From positions 1 to 30,598 of the forward strand of contig CAVAJX010000102.1 of the NCBI GenBank assembly GCA_963589235.1: a stretch of DNA of 30,598 nt, read 5' to 3'. Below, piece by piece: positions 16,735 to 24,016 of the stretch. Under the pieces are notes generated by a model. The model did not search any database, was not told the origin of the DNA, and was given only the letters and a program-made list of their open reading frames with translations. This DNA comes from CAG-877 sp963589235. Its GTDB lineage: Bacteria; Bacillota_I; Bacilli_A; RF39; UBA660. The position numbers were made by a program, and so were the translations under genes. Position 1 is the first letter of the stretch, and every line of letters starts with the position of its first letter.

Positions 16735-16840
16735 AAAAAAATAAGAACTATACATCCGTATAGTCCTTTGTATACAGATGCAGGCACGACGAAAACTTCA
16801 CACCTACATCTATTATTTTTTTATTTAGATGCTAGGTGTG
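16735..16840 (-). promoter_or_regulatory. Transcription attenuator controlling the ABC-F gene
   Basis: The minus-strand leader holds four mutually exclusive segments. Segment 1 (16827-16840, CACACCTAGCATCT) pairs with segment 2 (16799-16811, AGATGTAGGTGTG). Segment 2 can instead pair with segment 3 (CCTGCATCT, 16776-16784). Segment 3 (CATCTGTATA, 16771-16780) can instead pair with segment 4 (TATACGGATG, 16753-16762), an antiterminator. If free, segment 4 helps form a terminator: AGGACTATAC and GTATAGTTCT, a 10-bp stem with loop GGAT (16744-16767), followed by TATTTTTTT. Segment 1 overlaps the last codons of the leader ORF. A ribosome finishing the leader should mask segment 1 and favour termination; one stalled early should allow the antiterminator. 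Confidence 0.8.
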
Positions 16841-16884
16841 ATAAGTAATGTATACATGATGACATGATTACGATAAATATACAT
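16825..16884 (-). CDS. 19-codon leader peptide of the ABC-F attenuator
   Basis: A short ORF, MYIYRNHVIMYTLLITPSI, with a very strong ribosome binding site (AAGGAGGAGTGATAAA before the ATG). Its stop lies within the first attenuator segment. It is too short to have a function as a protein; its translation is likely the sensing event. Strong initiation plus overlap with the hairpin region makes it a classic regulatory leader. Macrolide-, lincosamide- or pleuromutilin-type stalling is plausible, but no codon tells which. Confidence 0.75.
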   Translation of the reverse strand: MYIYRNHVIMYTLLITPSI

Positions 16885-16905
16885 TTTATCACTCCTCCTT
16901 TTTTA

Positions 16906-16934
16906 ATATTAGCATATTTTTTGAGGAATTGCAA
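16906..16934 (-). promoter_or_regulatory. Promoter of the ABC-F leader
   Basis: TTGCAA, a 17-nt spacer and TAATAT with a TGC extension (TGCTAATAT) on the minus strand, just upstream of the leader ORF ribosome binding site. It lies immediately after the PBP stop codon, where no terminator is seen, so PBP readthrough may also enter the attenuator. Confidence 0.6.
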
Positions 16935-16950
16935 ATGTGAAGATGAATGG

Positions 16951-18855
16951 TTACTCTAACAGAAGTCTTACTGTTCCTCTATCTTCTAACTTTGTATTAG
17001 CCTCTGGTGACTGGGAGACTACTTTTTCACCGGTTCCTGAATATTCAACGGTAAAGTTAGAAAGAAGTTTTTTAGCGTCTTTTACGTTCTTACCTACAAC
17101 ATTTGGAACTTCATACATGATTTTATCAGTCCATTCTAAATCTTTTTCCATACCTTCTTTTTGTTCTTTTATATCTAAGGCATCAATTATATCTAGTAAT
17201 ATTCTTCTGGCAATAGGTGTTGTGGTATAACTTGATAAAAGAGCGGTATTTTTAGGATTATCTATCGCAAGATATAGAACTGCTTCTGGATCATTTGAAG
17301 GGACTACAGCCATGAATGACATAATATAATTACCTACTAAGTATCTACCATTTTGGACTTTTTGAGCTGTACCCGTTTTTCCACCAATACGATATCCTTC
17401 AATATAAGCAGCCTTTCCTCCACCTTTAGCAACAACACTTTCTAGAGCATGTCTCATTATAGTTGATGTTTCACTTGAAATTACTTTTCTAACTAGTGTT
17501 TTTGAAGTTTCTTTTATAACTGTATTGGTTTCTTTTTCTGCAATACTTTTTACGATATAGGGCTTATATAAATAGCCATTATTTACAACAGCTGATACGG
17601 CTGTTACTTGTTGGATAGGTGTTACACTGACTCCCTGACCGAAAGCAGTAGTTGAAAGTTCTACATTACCTACTTTATCTAATGGAAAGATAATACCTTG
17701 ACCTTCTCCATTTAAGTCAACTCCAGTTTTTGTACCAAAGCCAAACTTTTCGATATAAGAAAACAATTTTTCTTTACCAAGCATTTGCCCTAATTTTACA
17801 AACCCTGGATTGCAGGAGTTTTGAAGTACTTGAAGAAAAGTTTGGTCACCGTGTCCTCCCGCTTTCCAGCATTTTAAAACAGAACCATCTACGTTGACAC
17901 TACCAGAGTCATAAAAATGATCATTTTCAATATCAATTATTTTTTCTTCTACAGATGTTGCCATTGTAATTATTTTAAATGTAGAACCTGGTTCATATGA
18001 AGACCAAACTGGTAAGTTTCTACTAAGTACTTCTTGGGAATACTTTTGATAAGTATTAGGATCATAATCTGGACGGGAACCTATACCTAGTATTTCACCA
18101 GTTTTAGGATTCATAACTATTGCTAGAGCCATATCTGGTGAAAACATATCAACAATATTATTTAATTCTCTTTCTATGGACTTTTGAATATTTATATCAA
18201 TAGTCAAATAAAGATTCATTCCATCTTGGGGCTCTACATATATATCTGATACATTTAATTTATTTCCTTTGGCATCGGAAAAGTACTTTATAGCACCGGA
18301 CTTTCCCGTTAAGTATTTATCATATTGTAATTCTAATCCAGAAAGACCTTGATTATCTATACCAACATATCCTAATGAATGAGAAAGTAAGTTTCCATAT
18401 GGATAATATCTTTTAGCTTCTTTTACTAGGTACACACCATCTAATTTTAAATTAGATATTTTTTCGGCTATATCATAAGATAATCTTCTTCCTTCTGGAT
18501 GAACTCTTTCAATAGAAGTCTTTTTATAGACATGTTTTTTCATTTCCTCATAGGAAACATTTAATATTTCAGCTAATGACTTGGTAGCTTTATCTTTATC
18601 TTTAATTTGATTAGGTATTAAGACAAGTGATGTTGTTGTTAGATTGTCGGCTAGAACAACTCCATTACGATCAAGTATAAGTCCGCGATTTGCTTCTATT
18701 GGTAAGTCTCTACTCCATAAATCTGATGCATATTCATTTAACTTTTTGTAGTCAAATACTTGAATATAAAATACTCTTAAAATTATAAATACAAATAGTA
18801 GTAACATTATTAAAAATGCTATTTTTATACGTTCATCTATCTTTTTAAAAAACAT
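16951..18855 (-). CDS. Class B penicillin-binding protein with PASTA domain (FtsI/SpoVD-like)
   Basis: A 634-residue transpeptidase that cross-links peptidoglycan. One N-terminal membrane anchor (about 11-32) is followed by the PBP dimerisation domain (from about 50, with RGLILDRNGVVLADN) and the transpeptidase domain. The active-site motifs are STFK (Ser291, in YEPGSTFKII), SCN (347-349) and KTG (493-495, in GGKTGTAQK). A single C-terminal PASTA domain (about 575-634, VPNVVGKNVKDAKKLL) is as in SpoVD and some FtsI proteins. The ATG has AGGTGAA upstream. In Firmicutes this gene normally precedes mraY in the division cluster; here four annotated genes separate them. It could serve division or, if the organism sporulates, the spore cortex. 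Sequence alone does not decide this. Confidence 0.95.
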   Translation of the reverse strand: MFFKKIDERIKIAFLIMLLLFVFIILRVFYIQVFDYKKLNEYASDLWSRDLPIEANRGLILDRNGVVLADNLTTTSLVLIPNQIKDKDKATKSLAEILNVSYEEMKKHVYKKTSIERVHPEGRRLSYDIAEKISNLKLDGVYLVKEAKRYYPYGNLLSHSLGYVGIDNQGLSGLELQYDKYLTGKSGAIKYFSDAKGNKLNVSDIYVEPQDGMNLYLTIDINIQKSIERELNNIVDMFSPDMALAIVMNPKTGEILGIGSRPDYDPNTYQKYSQEVLSRNLPVWSSYEPGSTFKIITMATSVEEKIIDIENDHFYDSGSVNVDGSVLKCWKAGGHGDQTFLQVLQNSCNPGFVKLGQMLGKEKLFSYIEKFGFGTKTGVDLNGEGQGIIFPLDKVGNVELSTTAFGQGVSVTPIQQVTAVSAVVNNGYLYKPYIVKSIAEKETNTVIKETSKTLVRKVISSETSTIMRHALESVVAKGGGKAAYIEGYRIGGKTGTAQKVQNGRYLVGNYIMSFMAVVPSNDPEAVLYLAIDNPKNTALLSSYTTTPIARRILLDIIDALDIKEQKEGMEKDLEWTDKIMYEVPNVVGKNVKDAKKLLSNFTVEYSGTGEKVVSQSPEANTKLEDRGTVRLLLE

Positions 18856-18887
18856 AATTTCACCTATTGATATTTATGCACTTATAA

Positions 18888-18931
18888 TAAAAAAAAGACT
18901 ATGAGAAAGTAACTTATAATTCTCGATAGTC
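18888..18931 (-). terminator. Strong terminator upstream of the PBP gene
   Basis: On the minus strand GACTAT-C-GAGAA pairs with TTCTC-ATAGTC (11 paired bases with one bulge, 12-nt loop), followed by eight T. It comes 9 nt after the stop codon of the reading frame in repeat copy 1, as if it were that lost gene's own terminator. Confidence 0.8.
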
Positions 18932-18940
18932 TAAATATTT

Positions 18941-19047
18941 ATTCATCTTTTATGTCTAATATTACACCAGTTAAATATTCATTTTCTTGTAATGAACTTT
19001 TCTCGATATTGGAAAATCCTGATATAATTATTCCTATAAAAACGCCT
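18941..19047 (-). repeat. 107-bp direct repeat, copy 1 (truncated gene tail)
   Basis: Identical by eye to 20506-20612. The minus strand carries 35 codons in frame, from about GVFIGIIISGFSN to TGVILDIKDE, then a stop (TAA here, TGA in the other copy). Sequence identity ends at the second base of the stop codon on one side and at GGCG on the other. It reads as the 3' end of a gene whose 5' part is missing. The product is not recognised. Confidence 0.85.
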
Positions 19048-19172
19048 GTAAATTAAATCATTCTTATTTTTTAATCTCAACACTTTAAATTAAAGTTTTT
19101 CATAATTTGGTTATATTATGATGATAAAAATGTGTATCAGAAATAAAATATATCATTTACATCACACTTCGG

Positions 19173-20360
19173 TTATTTATCTAATAGCCAATCAAGTACA
19201 TTTATCTTTCTTATACCATTATAGTCTACTTCAGGGTCTATATCCATTGTTAGTATAAATTTTGGATAATGGTCATTTATAGATTCTAGGGCTGATAGTT
19301 CTCTTTCAAGTGTATTTTTATTTCTTACTGTATATGCAACCTGAAAATATTGTACTCCTTTTCTATTTTCTGCAACAAAATCTATCTCTTTATCACCAGA
19401 TTTACCTATATATACTTTATATCCTCTTCTTACTAATTCAAGATAAACTATATTTTCTAAAATATGTCCTAAATCAATATATTTTCTTCCAAGTAAAACA
19501 TATCTCATTGTAACATCAGTAGCATAATATTTTTCACCAGAGGTTAAATATTGTTTTCTTTTTATGTCATATCTGGATACTTTGTTAAAAATGAAACTTT
19601 CTACTAAGGAATCTAAATAGCTTTCTACCGTATGAACTGATATACTTCTACCATTTGAAGTTAATGTATCCGCTATCTTTTTTACTGATAATATGTTGCC
19701 AACACTGGAAAACATAAATTCAGAAATGCTTCTAAGCATACTAGTATCCGCTATTTTCTTTCTCGCCGCTATATCCTTGACTATTATAGTGTTATAAATA
19801 CTATCCAAATATTTATCAACTTCATCTTGATTATCTAGTTTTAAAGCATAAGGCATAGAACTGTTATTTACATATTTCAAGTATAGTTTTTCATCTCCTT
19901 CTTGCTTATAGTAATTTGCATATTCTTTAAATGATAAAGGAAACATTTTCAATTCTATATATCGTCCAGATAAAAATGTAGCAAGTTCACCAGATAAAAG
20001 GTAGGCATTTGAACCAGTTATATATTCATCTACATTTTTCTTTATGTATAACCCGTCAACAGCTCTTTCAAATTGAGGAACAACTTGAACTTCATCTAAG
20101 AATACATAGTACATATCTTCATCTGTTATTTTATCATTAACATAGTTATACAGTTCCATATAATCACTAAAATTGTATTCAGGAGACTCAAGATTTAATG
20201 CTATTATATGATCATCCTTAATACCGGTTTGTTTCAAATAATTTATGAACAATTCAAACAAAGTTGACTTGCCACATCTTCTTATTCCAGTAACTACTTT
20301 TATTAAATCTTTGCCCTTCCATTTTTTTAATGCTTCTAAATATTCACTTCTTTCTATCAT
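19173..20360 (-). CDS. AAA+ ATPase with DUF4143 C-terminal domain
   Basis: A 395-residue protein of the AAA_14/DUF4143 type. Walker A is GIRRCGKST (about 25-33) and Walker B is YYVFLDEVQ (Asp89, Glu90). A polar motif YITGSNAYLL follows, typical of this family. The C-terminal domain has the layout of a PD-(D/E)xK-like fold, with EIDFVAENRKGVQYFQV, though the final Lys of the motif is replaced (FQV). Such proteins are widespread accessory genes of gut bacteria, often in many copies; their role is not established. GGTGAT lies five bases before the ATG. It has its own promoter beneath a large palindrome and is bracketed by identical 107-bp repeats, so it looks like an inserted unit. Confidence 0.92.
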   Translation of the reverse strand: MIERSEYLEALKKWKGKDLIKVVTGIRRCGKSTLFELFINYLKQTGIKDDHIIALNLESPEYNFSDYMELYNYVNDKITDEDMYYVFLDEVQVVPQFERAVDGLYIKKNVDEYITGSNAYLLSGELATFLSGRYIELKMFPLSFKEYANYYKQEGDEKLYLKYVNNSSMPYALKLDNQDEVDKYLDSIYNTIIVKDIAARKKIADTSMLRSISEFMFSSVGNILSVKKIADTLTSNGRSISVHTVESYLDSLVESFIFNKVSRYDIKRKQYLTSGEKYYATDVTMRYVLLGRKYIDLGHILENIVYLELVRRGYKVYIGKSGDKEIDFVAENRKGVQYFQVAYTVRNKNTLERELSALESINDHYPKFILTMDIDPEVDYNGIRKINVLDWLLDK

Positions 20361-20378
20361 ATTTCATCACCTGAATAA

Positions 20379-20424
20379 AGCATAACACAAAACAAAATAA
20401 TTTGCAATACGTTGCAAATTATTT
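20379..20424 (-). promoter_or_regulatory. ATPase promoter with overlapping 13-bp-arm palindrome
   Basis: The promoter is TTGCAA (20402-20407), a 17-nt spacer and TATGCT (20379-20384). The -35 sits inside a perfect palindrome, AAATAATTTGCAA-TACG-TTGCAAATTATTT (20395-20424), with 13-bp arms. It could be a repressor operator or a hairpin; the T-run after it (TTGTTTTG) is weak, so I favour an operator. Confidence 0.6.
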
Positions 20425-20505
20425 ATATTTTTAGACTTTTTTTGCAGCGTTACTTTTAATTAATTTTGCTGATAAGACTTTAATCCATAAGTCTTCTACC
20501 GTTTC

Positions 20506-20612
20506 ATTCATCTTTTATGTCTAATATTACACCAGTTAAATATTCATTTTCTTGTAATGAACTTTTCTCGATATTGGAAAATCCTGATATAATTATTCCT
20601 ATAAAAACGCCT
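20506..20612 (-). repeat. 107-bp direct repeat, copy 2 (truncated gene tail)
   Basis: Identical to 18941-19047, in the same orientation, 1,565 bp apart start to start. It encodes the same truncated C-terminus ending DIKDE, here closed by TGA, with no terminator of its own after it. It lies between the surface-protein terminator and the ATPase promoter. Confidence 0.85.
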
Positions 20613-20623
20613 ATGTGTTAAAA

Positions 20624-20660
20624 ATGAAAAAAATAAGTACTCAAAGAAGAGCACTTATTT
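20624..20660 (-). terminator. Intrinsic terminator after the surface-protein gene
   Basis: AAATAAGTGCTC and GAGTACTTATTT form a 12-bp stem with one G-T pair around a 6-nt loop, followed by TTTT on the minus strand, just after the stop codon at 20677. Confidence 0.85.
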
Positions 20661-20676
20661 ATAAGCTTTATTTATC

Positions 20677-22065
20677 TTATGATAATCTATTTTTAAGAAC
20701 TAATGTTGTTCCAACAGTTCCAATTGCTATTAATGATAGAATTAAGAATAAGTTAACATCAGAAGTTTCTGGGTTTACTTCTTTTTTCTCTTGAACTTTT
20801 AAATATAGTGTTAAATCTTCATTAATTGGATCTTGGAATGTATATTCTTCAGTTAAATCTTCATCTAAATAGAAGCCAAGTACTTCTAAGTTTTCTGATT
20901 CTAATCCTTTATTGATTTCTTCAAGCATGGTATTATATTCATCCTTGCTAACTTCTGTTCCTTTTGGAACCTCCACGAATTCTGAATTTTCACCATAGAC
21001 AAATGTTATTTTTACTGGGATTGCTACAACATAAGTACTATCATCATTTTCAAATACTTTGTATCCTCTTGGTATCATATCATCACTTGGTTTAGTAGAA
21101 TAAGTTCCGCCTGCTGTTGTAACTGTAGCAGTATCATCAGAAGTTACTGTTCCATTAATTTCTCCACCTGTTACTTCAAGTATTCCTTTATTTATTGCAT
21201 TTATATCACCGTTAATTTCGCCGCCTGATATTTCTACTTCTGGAGATACAGTTGTAGTATTACCATGAATTCGTACGCTGATATCACCATTTATTGTTCC
21301 AGCTTCTATAGAAGTTTCTGATTTGTATTGGTCATCCCAACTTAATGCAGATATAGCTACAGCTCCTTCTACAGCATTTAATTCTCCACCTTTAAGTGTA
21401 AAATCTCCCCAGTTTTGAACTGCACTTCCTTCAGCTGCTTTTGTGGATACTTTTCCTCCTTGAATACTCAATGTACCATTATCATCATTTTTTAATACGA
21501 TAAAATTATTTTCAAATGTTCCATCTTTTACAAGCAATGTAGCTTCAAGGTTTCTTATTAGTGAACTAAACCCTGATGTATTAACAACTTTTCCGCCTTC
21601 AAATATTAAAACGGCATTTGTTCCATTGTTATCAATAACATACCAAGAGTTTCCTCCATTACCAGTACGAGTACCAGCTTCTTTAGAACGAGTAAATGTA
21701 CTAGACATAACAGTTACTGTACCTTTATTTACTAATGCACCTTTTTGATGAGTTACATTATCAATTGTACCATTTCCTTTAATTGTTAATTTACCAGAGT
21801 TTGTAATAGTATGTCCGGTTTTATTTGTTAATGTATAAGTTCCGGTATCAAGTGTAATATCTTTTCCTGCTGCAATTGTAATATCTTCTGTGGTATTTGC
21901 TACTAAAGTAACTGTATCACCTGCGGATGCAGCATTGATAGCTTCTTGTAATGTAGCGTATCCTGTGTCACCTATTTTAGCAACAGAAGTACCAGCATTT
22001 ACATTTGGAACAAGTAATGTAGTCGCCATTAACGCCATTACAAAAAATAATATCTTTTTCTTCAT
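20677..22065 (-). CDS. Sortase-anchored surface protein, beta-helix-like
   Basis: A 462-residue secreted protein. An N-terminal signal peptide (MKKKILFFVMALMATTLLVP, likely cut after VNA) is followed by an opening IGDTGYATLQEAINAASAGD. That opening and many short repeats of the form GxLTIxGG...GGKV are typical of right-handed beta-helix (pectate-lyase-like or adhesin) folds. Residues about 350-425 hold a smaller domain (ITFVYGENSEFVEVPKG). The C-terminus has a sorting signal: NPETSD, a hydrophobic stretch (LFLILSLIAIGTVGTTLVL) and a basic tail KNRLS. NPETS is a variant of LPXTG/NPQTN and implies a matching sortase elsewhere. The ATG has AAAGGAGAGAG upstream and a strong promoter. The ligand is unknown. 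Confidence 0.9.
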   Translation of the reverse strand: MKKKILFFVMALMATTLLVPNVNAGTSVAKIGDTGYATLQEAINAASAGDTVTLVANTTEDITIAAGKDITLDTGTYTLTNKTGHTITNSGKLTIKGNGTIDNVTHQKGALVNKGTVTVMSSTFTRSKEAGTRTGNGGNSWYVIDNNGTNAVLIFEGGKVVNTSGFSSLIRNLEATLLVKDGTFENNFIVLKNDDNGTLSIQGGKVSTKAAEGSAVQNWGDFTLKGGELNAVEGAVAISALSWDDQYKSETSIEAGTINGDISVRIHGNTTTVSPEVEISGGEINGDINAINKGILEVTGGEINGTVTSDDTATVTTAGGTYSTKPSDDMIPRGYKVFENDDSTYVVAIPVKITFVYGENSEFVEVPKGTEVSKDEYNTMLEEINKGLESENLEVLGFYLDEDLTEEYTFQDPINEDLTLYLKVQEKKEVNPETSDVNLFLILSLIAIGTVGTTLVLKNRLS

Positions 22066-22088
22066 TTTCTCTCTCCTTTACAATATTT

Positions 22089-22141
22089 GAATAGGATCTC
22101 TATTCTTATCTCAAGTATACCATAAAGAAAAAAATAGTCAA
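22089..22141 (-). promoter_or_regulatory. Promoter and 5' hairpin of the surface-protein gene
   Basis: TTGACT (22136-22141), a 16-nt spacer and TATACT with a TGG extension (22114-22119) on the minus strand make a strong promoter. The transcript would begin with the hairpin GAATAG-AGATC-CTATTC (22089-22105), perhaps stabilising the mRNA. Confidence 0.7.
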
Positions 22142-22184
22142 TCAAATTAGATTTTTTCCTATTATTTCTATTTTGTTTGACATT

Positions 22185-22982
22185 TTATTTTTTCATTCTT
22201 TTAAATGTAGTCATTACTAGTTCATTTATATTGATTTCTATATTTTTATTTACTTTATTAGAAATATAAATTAAATATTCAATATTACCATCTCCACCTT
22301 GTATGGGAGATGATGTTAATCCTTTTACAAAAAAATTCAAACTATTTATATATTTTATCATATCAATAATAATCTTTTTATGTATTTCTTTATTTAAAAT
22401 TATTCCTTTATATTTTGTTGCAATGTCTTTTCCAGCTTCAAATTGTGGTTTTATTAGACAGATTATATCTATATTTATATTTTCTTGAGCAATTTTAGTA
22501 ATTATTTGTTTTAATGATATGAAAGAAACATCACATGTCATGATATCTATATTCTTAAAATACTTTGAGTCAAGGCTTTTAAAATTAGTTTGTTCATGTA
22601 AATCTATCTTTTCATTACCTCTTAATGATTCATGTAAAAGATTAGTTCCAACATCAATTGCAATTATATTACTTGCTCCATGTTGTAAAGCACAGTCACA
22701 AAATCCACCTGTACTTGAGCCAATGTCCATTACTTTTAAATTTTTAAAGTCAATATTGAATTCTTTGATTGCTTTTTCTAATTTTAATCCTCCACGAGAT
22801 ACATATTTTAATTTATCATTTTCTAGTATTGTTAGAGAATCATTTTCTTCTACTAAGTAATTTGCCTTGGTTATGACTTTATCATTACATTTTACTAGGC
22901 TTGATTCAATTAGTTCTTGGGCTTTTGATCTTGATGGGACTAGTCCTCTATTTACTAGTTCTTTATCTATTCTATTTTTCAT
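22185..22982 (-). CDS. tlyA: TlyA-family rRNA 2'-O-methyltransferase
   Basis: A 265-residue S4-plus-FtsJ methyltransferase of the TlyA/YqxC family, which methylates ribose 2'-OH in rRNA. The S4 RNA-binding domain is at the N-terminus (RIDKELVNRGLVPSRSKAQE). The Rossmann methyltransferase domain has the SAM motif VMDIGSSTGGFCDCAL and Asp in IIAIDVG. The conserved YVSRGGLKLEKA region holds the first catalytic Lys. Motif PQFEAGKD also belongs to the family. Older annotations call it hemolysin A; that name is not supported by the fold. The gene follows the lipid kinase at 19 nt and is likely cotranscribed. In many Firmicutes it sits near dxs, ispA and recN; that context is absent here. Confidence 0.93.
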   Translation of the reverse strand: MKNRIDKELVNRGLVPSRSKAQELIESSLVKCNDKVITKANYLVEENDSLTILENDKLKYVSRGGLKLEKAIKEFNIDFKNLKVMDIGSSTGGFCDCALQHGASNIIAIDVGTNLLHESLRGNEKIDLHEQTNFKSLDSKYFKNIDIMTCDVSFISLKQIITKIAQENINIDIICLIKPQFEAGKDIATKYKGIILNKEIHKKIIIDMIKYINSLNFFVKGLTSSPIQGGDGNIEYLIYISNKVNKNIEININELVMTTFKRMKK

Positions 22983-23001
22983 AATGCTTATTTCCTTTTT
23001 A

Positions 23002-23874
23002 TTATCCTTTTAGGAATTTATTAATTAATTCTTTATTGTTATATATAGTTATAGCTTGAGGAATTATTTTAATTGTAAATTTATCATCAGTAATTATTTC
23101 GCCATCTATATTACATATAAGTTTTTTATCACATTTAAATTTAATCTTTGTAGCTTGACTTTTATGTACCTTTTTATGTCTTTCATGAAGACCTTTTTTT
23201 AATAGTCCAATTAATGATGGAAGACTTGGTTTACTTACTTTTTCTACATAGTAAACATCAAAATAGCCATCTGTTAGTTTAGCTTCTGGAGCTATTTTAT
23301 AACCGCCACCATATACTTGTCCATTACAGATTGTAAGAATGGTACATTTGCTTTTTTTTATATCATTTTCATCAATTGACATCTCAATATTTTTAAACTT
23401 ATATTTAAAGAAAGTATAAACTAGACTAGCATTATATATTTGGGAAGTAGGAATATTTTTCTTTTTCATAAGTGAGACATTATTCGCTACTTCGGCATCT
23501 ATTCCGATACTAACGATATTTATAAAATATTTATCGTTAATTTTACCAATGTCAATATTAGGTAATTCATCATCTATTTTAGATAGCGTTTTATAAAAGT
23601 CATTACCGGATCCTGATGGAATTACAGCTAACATATTCTTGGTACCAACTATGCCATTTAATACTTCATTTAATGTACCATCTCCACCCACACTATAAAT
23701 TATATTTTTAGATAGACGATACTTTTTAGCTATTTTGGTAGCTTCACCTGGATAGTTAGTATAATTTATTTCATAATCTAAGTTTTCTTTTTGACATACT
23801 TTTTCAATATTTTCGGCTACTTTTAGAGTTTTTCCTTTTCCAGAAATGGGATTTATTATAAATACATGCTTCAT
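23002..23874 (-). CDS. Diacylglycerol/lipid kinase (YegS/BmrU/DgkB family)
   Basis: A 290-residue lipid kinase. The N-terminal nucleotide-binding motif is FIINPISGKGK and the family hallmark is VGGDGTLNEVLNG, followed by IPSGSGNDF, all of which bind ATP. The C-terminal beta-sandwich domain carries GYFDVYYVEKVSK and a GEI motif (CNIDGEII). The closest function is phosphorylation of diacylglycerol to phosphatidic acid, as by DgkB in phospholipid recycling; a bacterial sphingosine-kinase-like substrate is possible. Two ATGs are adjacent; I use 23874, three bases after GGTGAT, as for several neighbours. It shares a promoter with tlyA. Confidence 0.92.
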   Translation of the reverse strand: MKHVFIINPISGKGKTLKVAENIEKVCQKENLDYEINYTNYPGEATKIAKKYRLSKNIIYSVGGDGTLNEVLNGIVGTKNMLAVIPSGSGNDFYKTLSKIDDELPNIDIGKINDKYFINIVSIGIDAEVANNVSLMKKKNIPTSQIYNASLVYTFFKYKFKNIEMSIDENDIKKSKCTILTICNGQVYGGGYKIAPEAKLTDGYFDVYYVEKVSKPSLPSLIGLLKKGLHERHKKVHKSQATKIKFKCDKKLICNIDGEIITDDKFTIKIIPQAITIYNNKELINKFLKG

Positions 23875-23922
23875 CATATCACCAGTCCAATTTTAAAATT
23901 ATAAATTTATTTTTGCATTTTA

Positions 23923-23952
23923 AGTATATCACCTTTTATTTTTTCTGGTCAA
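23923..23952 (-). promoter_or_regulatory. Promoter of the lipid kinase-tlyA operon
   Basis: TTGACC, an 18-nt spacer and TATACT with a TGA extension (TGATATACT) on the minus strand, about 46 nt before the lipid kinase start. Confidence 0.65.
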
Positions 23953-23965
23953 TTTTATTTAGTAC

Positions 23966-24001
23966 AAAGAAAAAGATAAATGCCTTTAACTGACATTTAC
24001 C
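23966..24001 (-). terminator. Intrinsic terminator after ackA
   Basis: GGTAAATGTC and GGCATTTATC pair over 10 bp with two G-T pairs around a 7-nt loop, followed by TTTTTCTTT on the minus strand, right after the ackA stop. Confidence 0.8.
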
Positions 24002-24016
24002 TTTCTATTGTCGTAA

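Larger units (their letters stand above)
18856..19172. other. Intergenic region with repeat copy 1 and a terminator
   Basis: Between the PBP and the ATPase gene, this holds a minus-strand terminator, a 107-bp repeat copy, and a short palindrome ACTTTAA-A-TTAAAGT at about 19081-19095. No gene longer than the repeat-encoded tail is open here. No clear terminator follows the ATPase stop. Confidence 0.6.
20361..20676. other. Intergenic region with repeat copy 2, palindrome and short ORF
   Basis: Upstream of the ATPase gene. It contains the promoter and palindrome, a 26-codon minus-strand ORF (20431-20511, MNETVEDLWIKVLSAK...) that starts in the last bases of repeat copy 2 and has no Shine-Dalgarno site, repeat copy 2, and the terminator of the surface-protein gene. 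The short ORF is not recognised and is probably a remnant. Confidence 0.55.

Noticed and set aside
16720..16755. Longer ABC-F N-terminus
   Set aside because: It would begin within the attenuator terminator stem; the good ribosome binding site belongs to 16719.
18888..19047. T-box or riboswitch ahead of the PBP gene
   Set aside because: No T-box sequence or conserved aptamer is visible. The hairpin directly follows the stop codon of a truncated frame and is explained as its terminator.
19173..20360. ATPase as a restriction or defence nuclease
   Set aside because: It is a standard AAA_14/DUF4143 protein; the nuclease-like motif lacks its final Lys and no partner defence genes adjoin it.
18941..20612. 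CRISPR or tandem-repeat array
   Set aside because: Only two copies, 107 bp long and about 1.5 kb apart, with coding content; there is no spacer pattern.
22185..22982. Hemolysin function for TlyA
   Set aside because: The S4 and FtsJ-type methyltransferase motifs explain the protein; the toxin name is historical.
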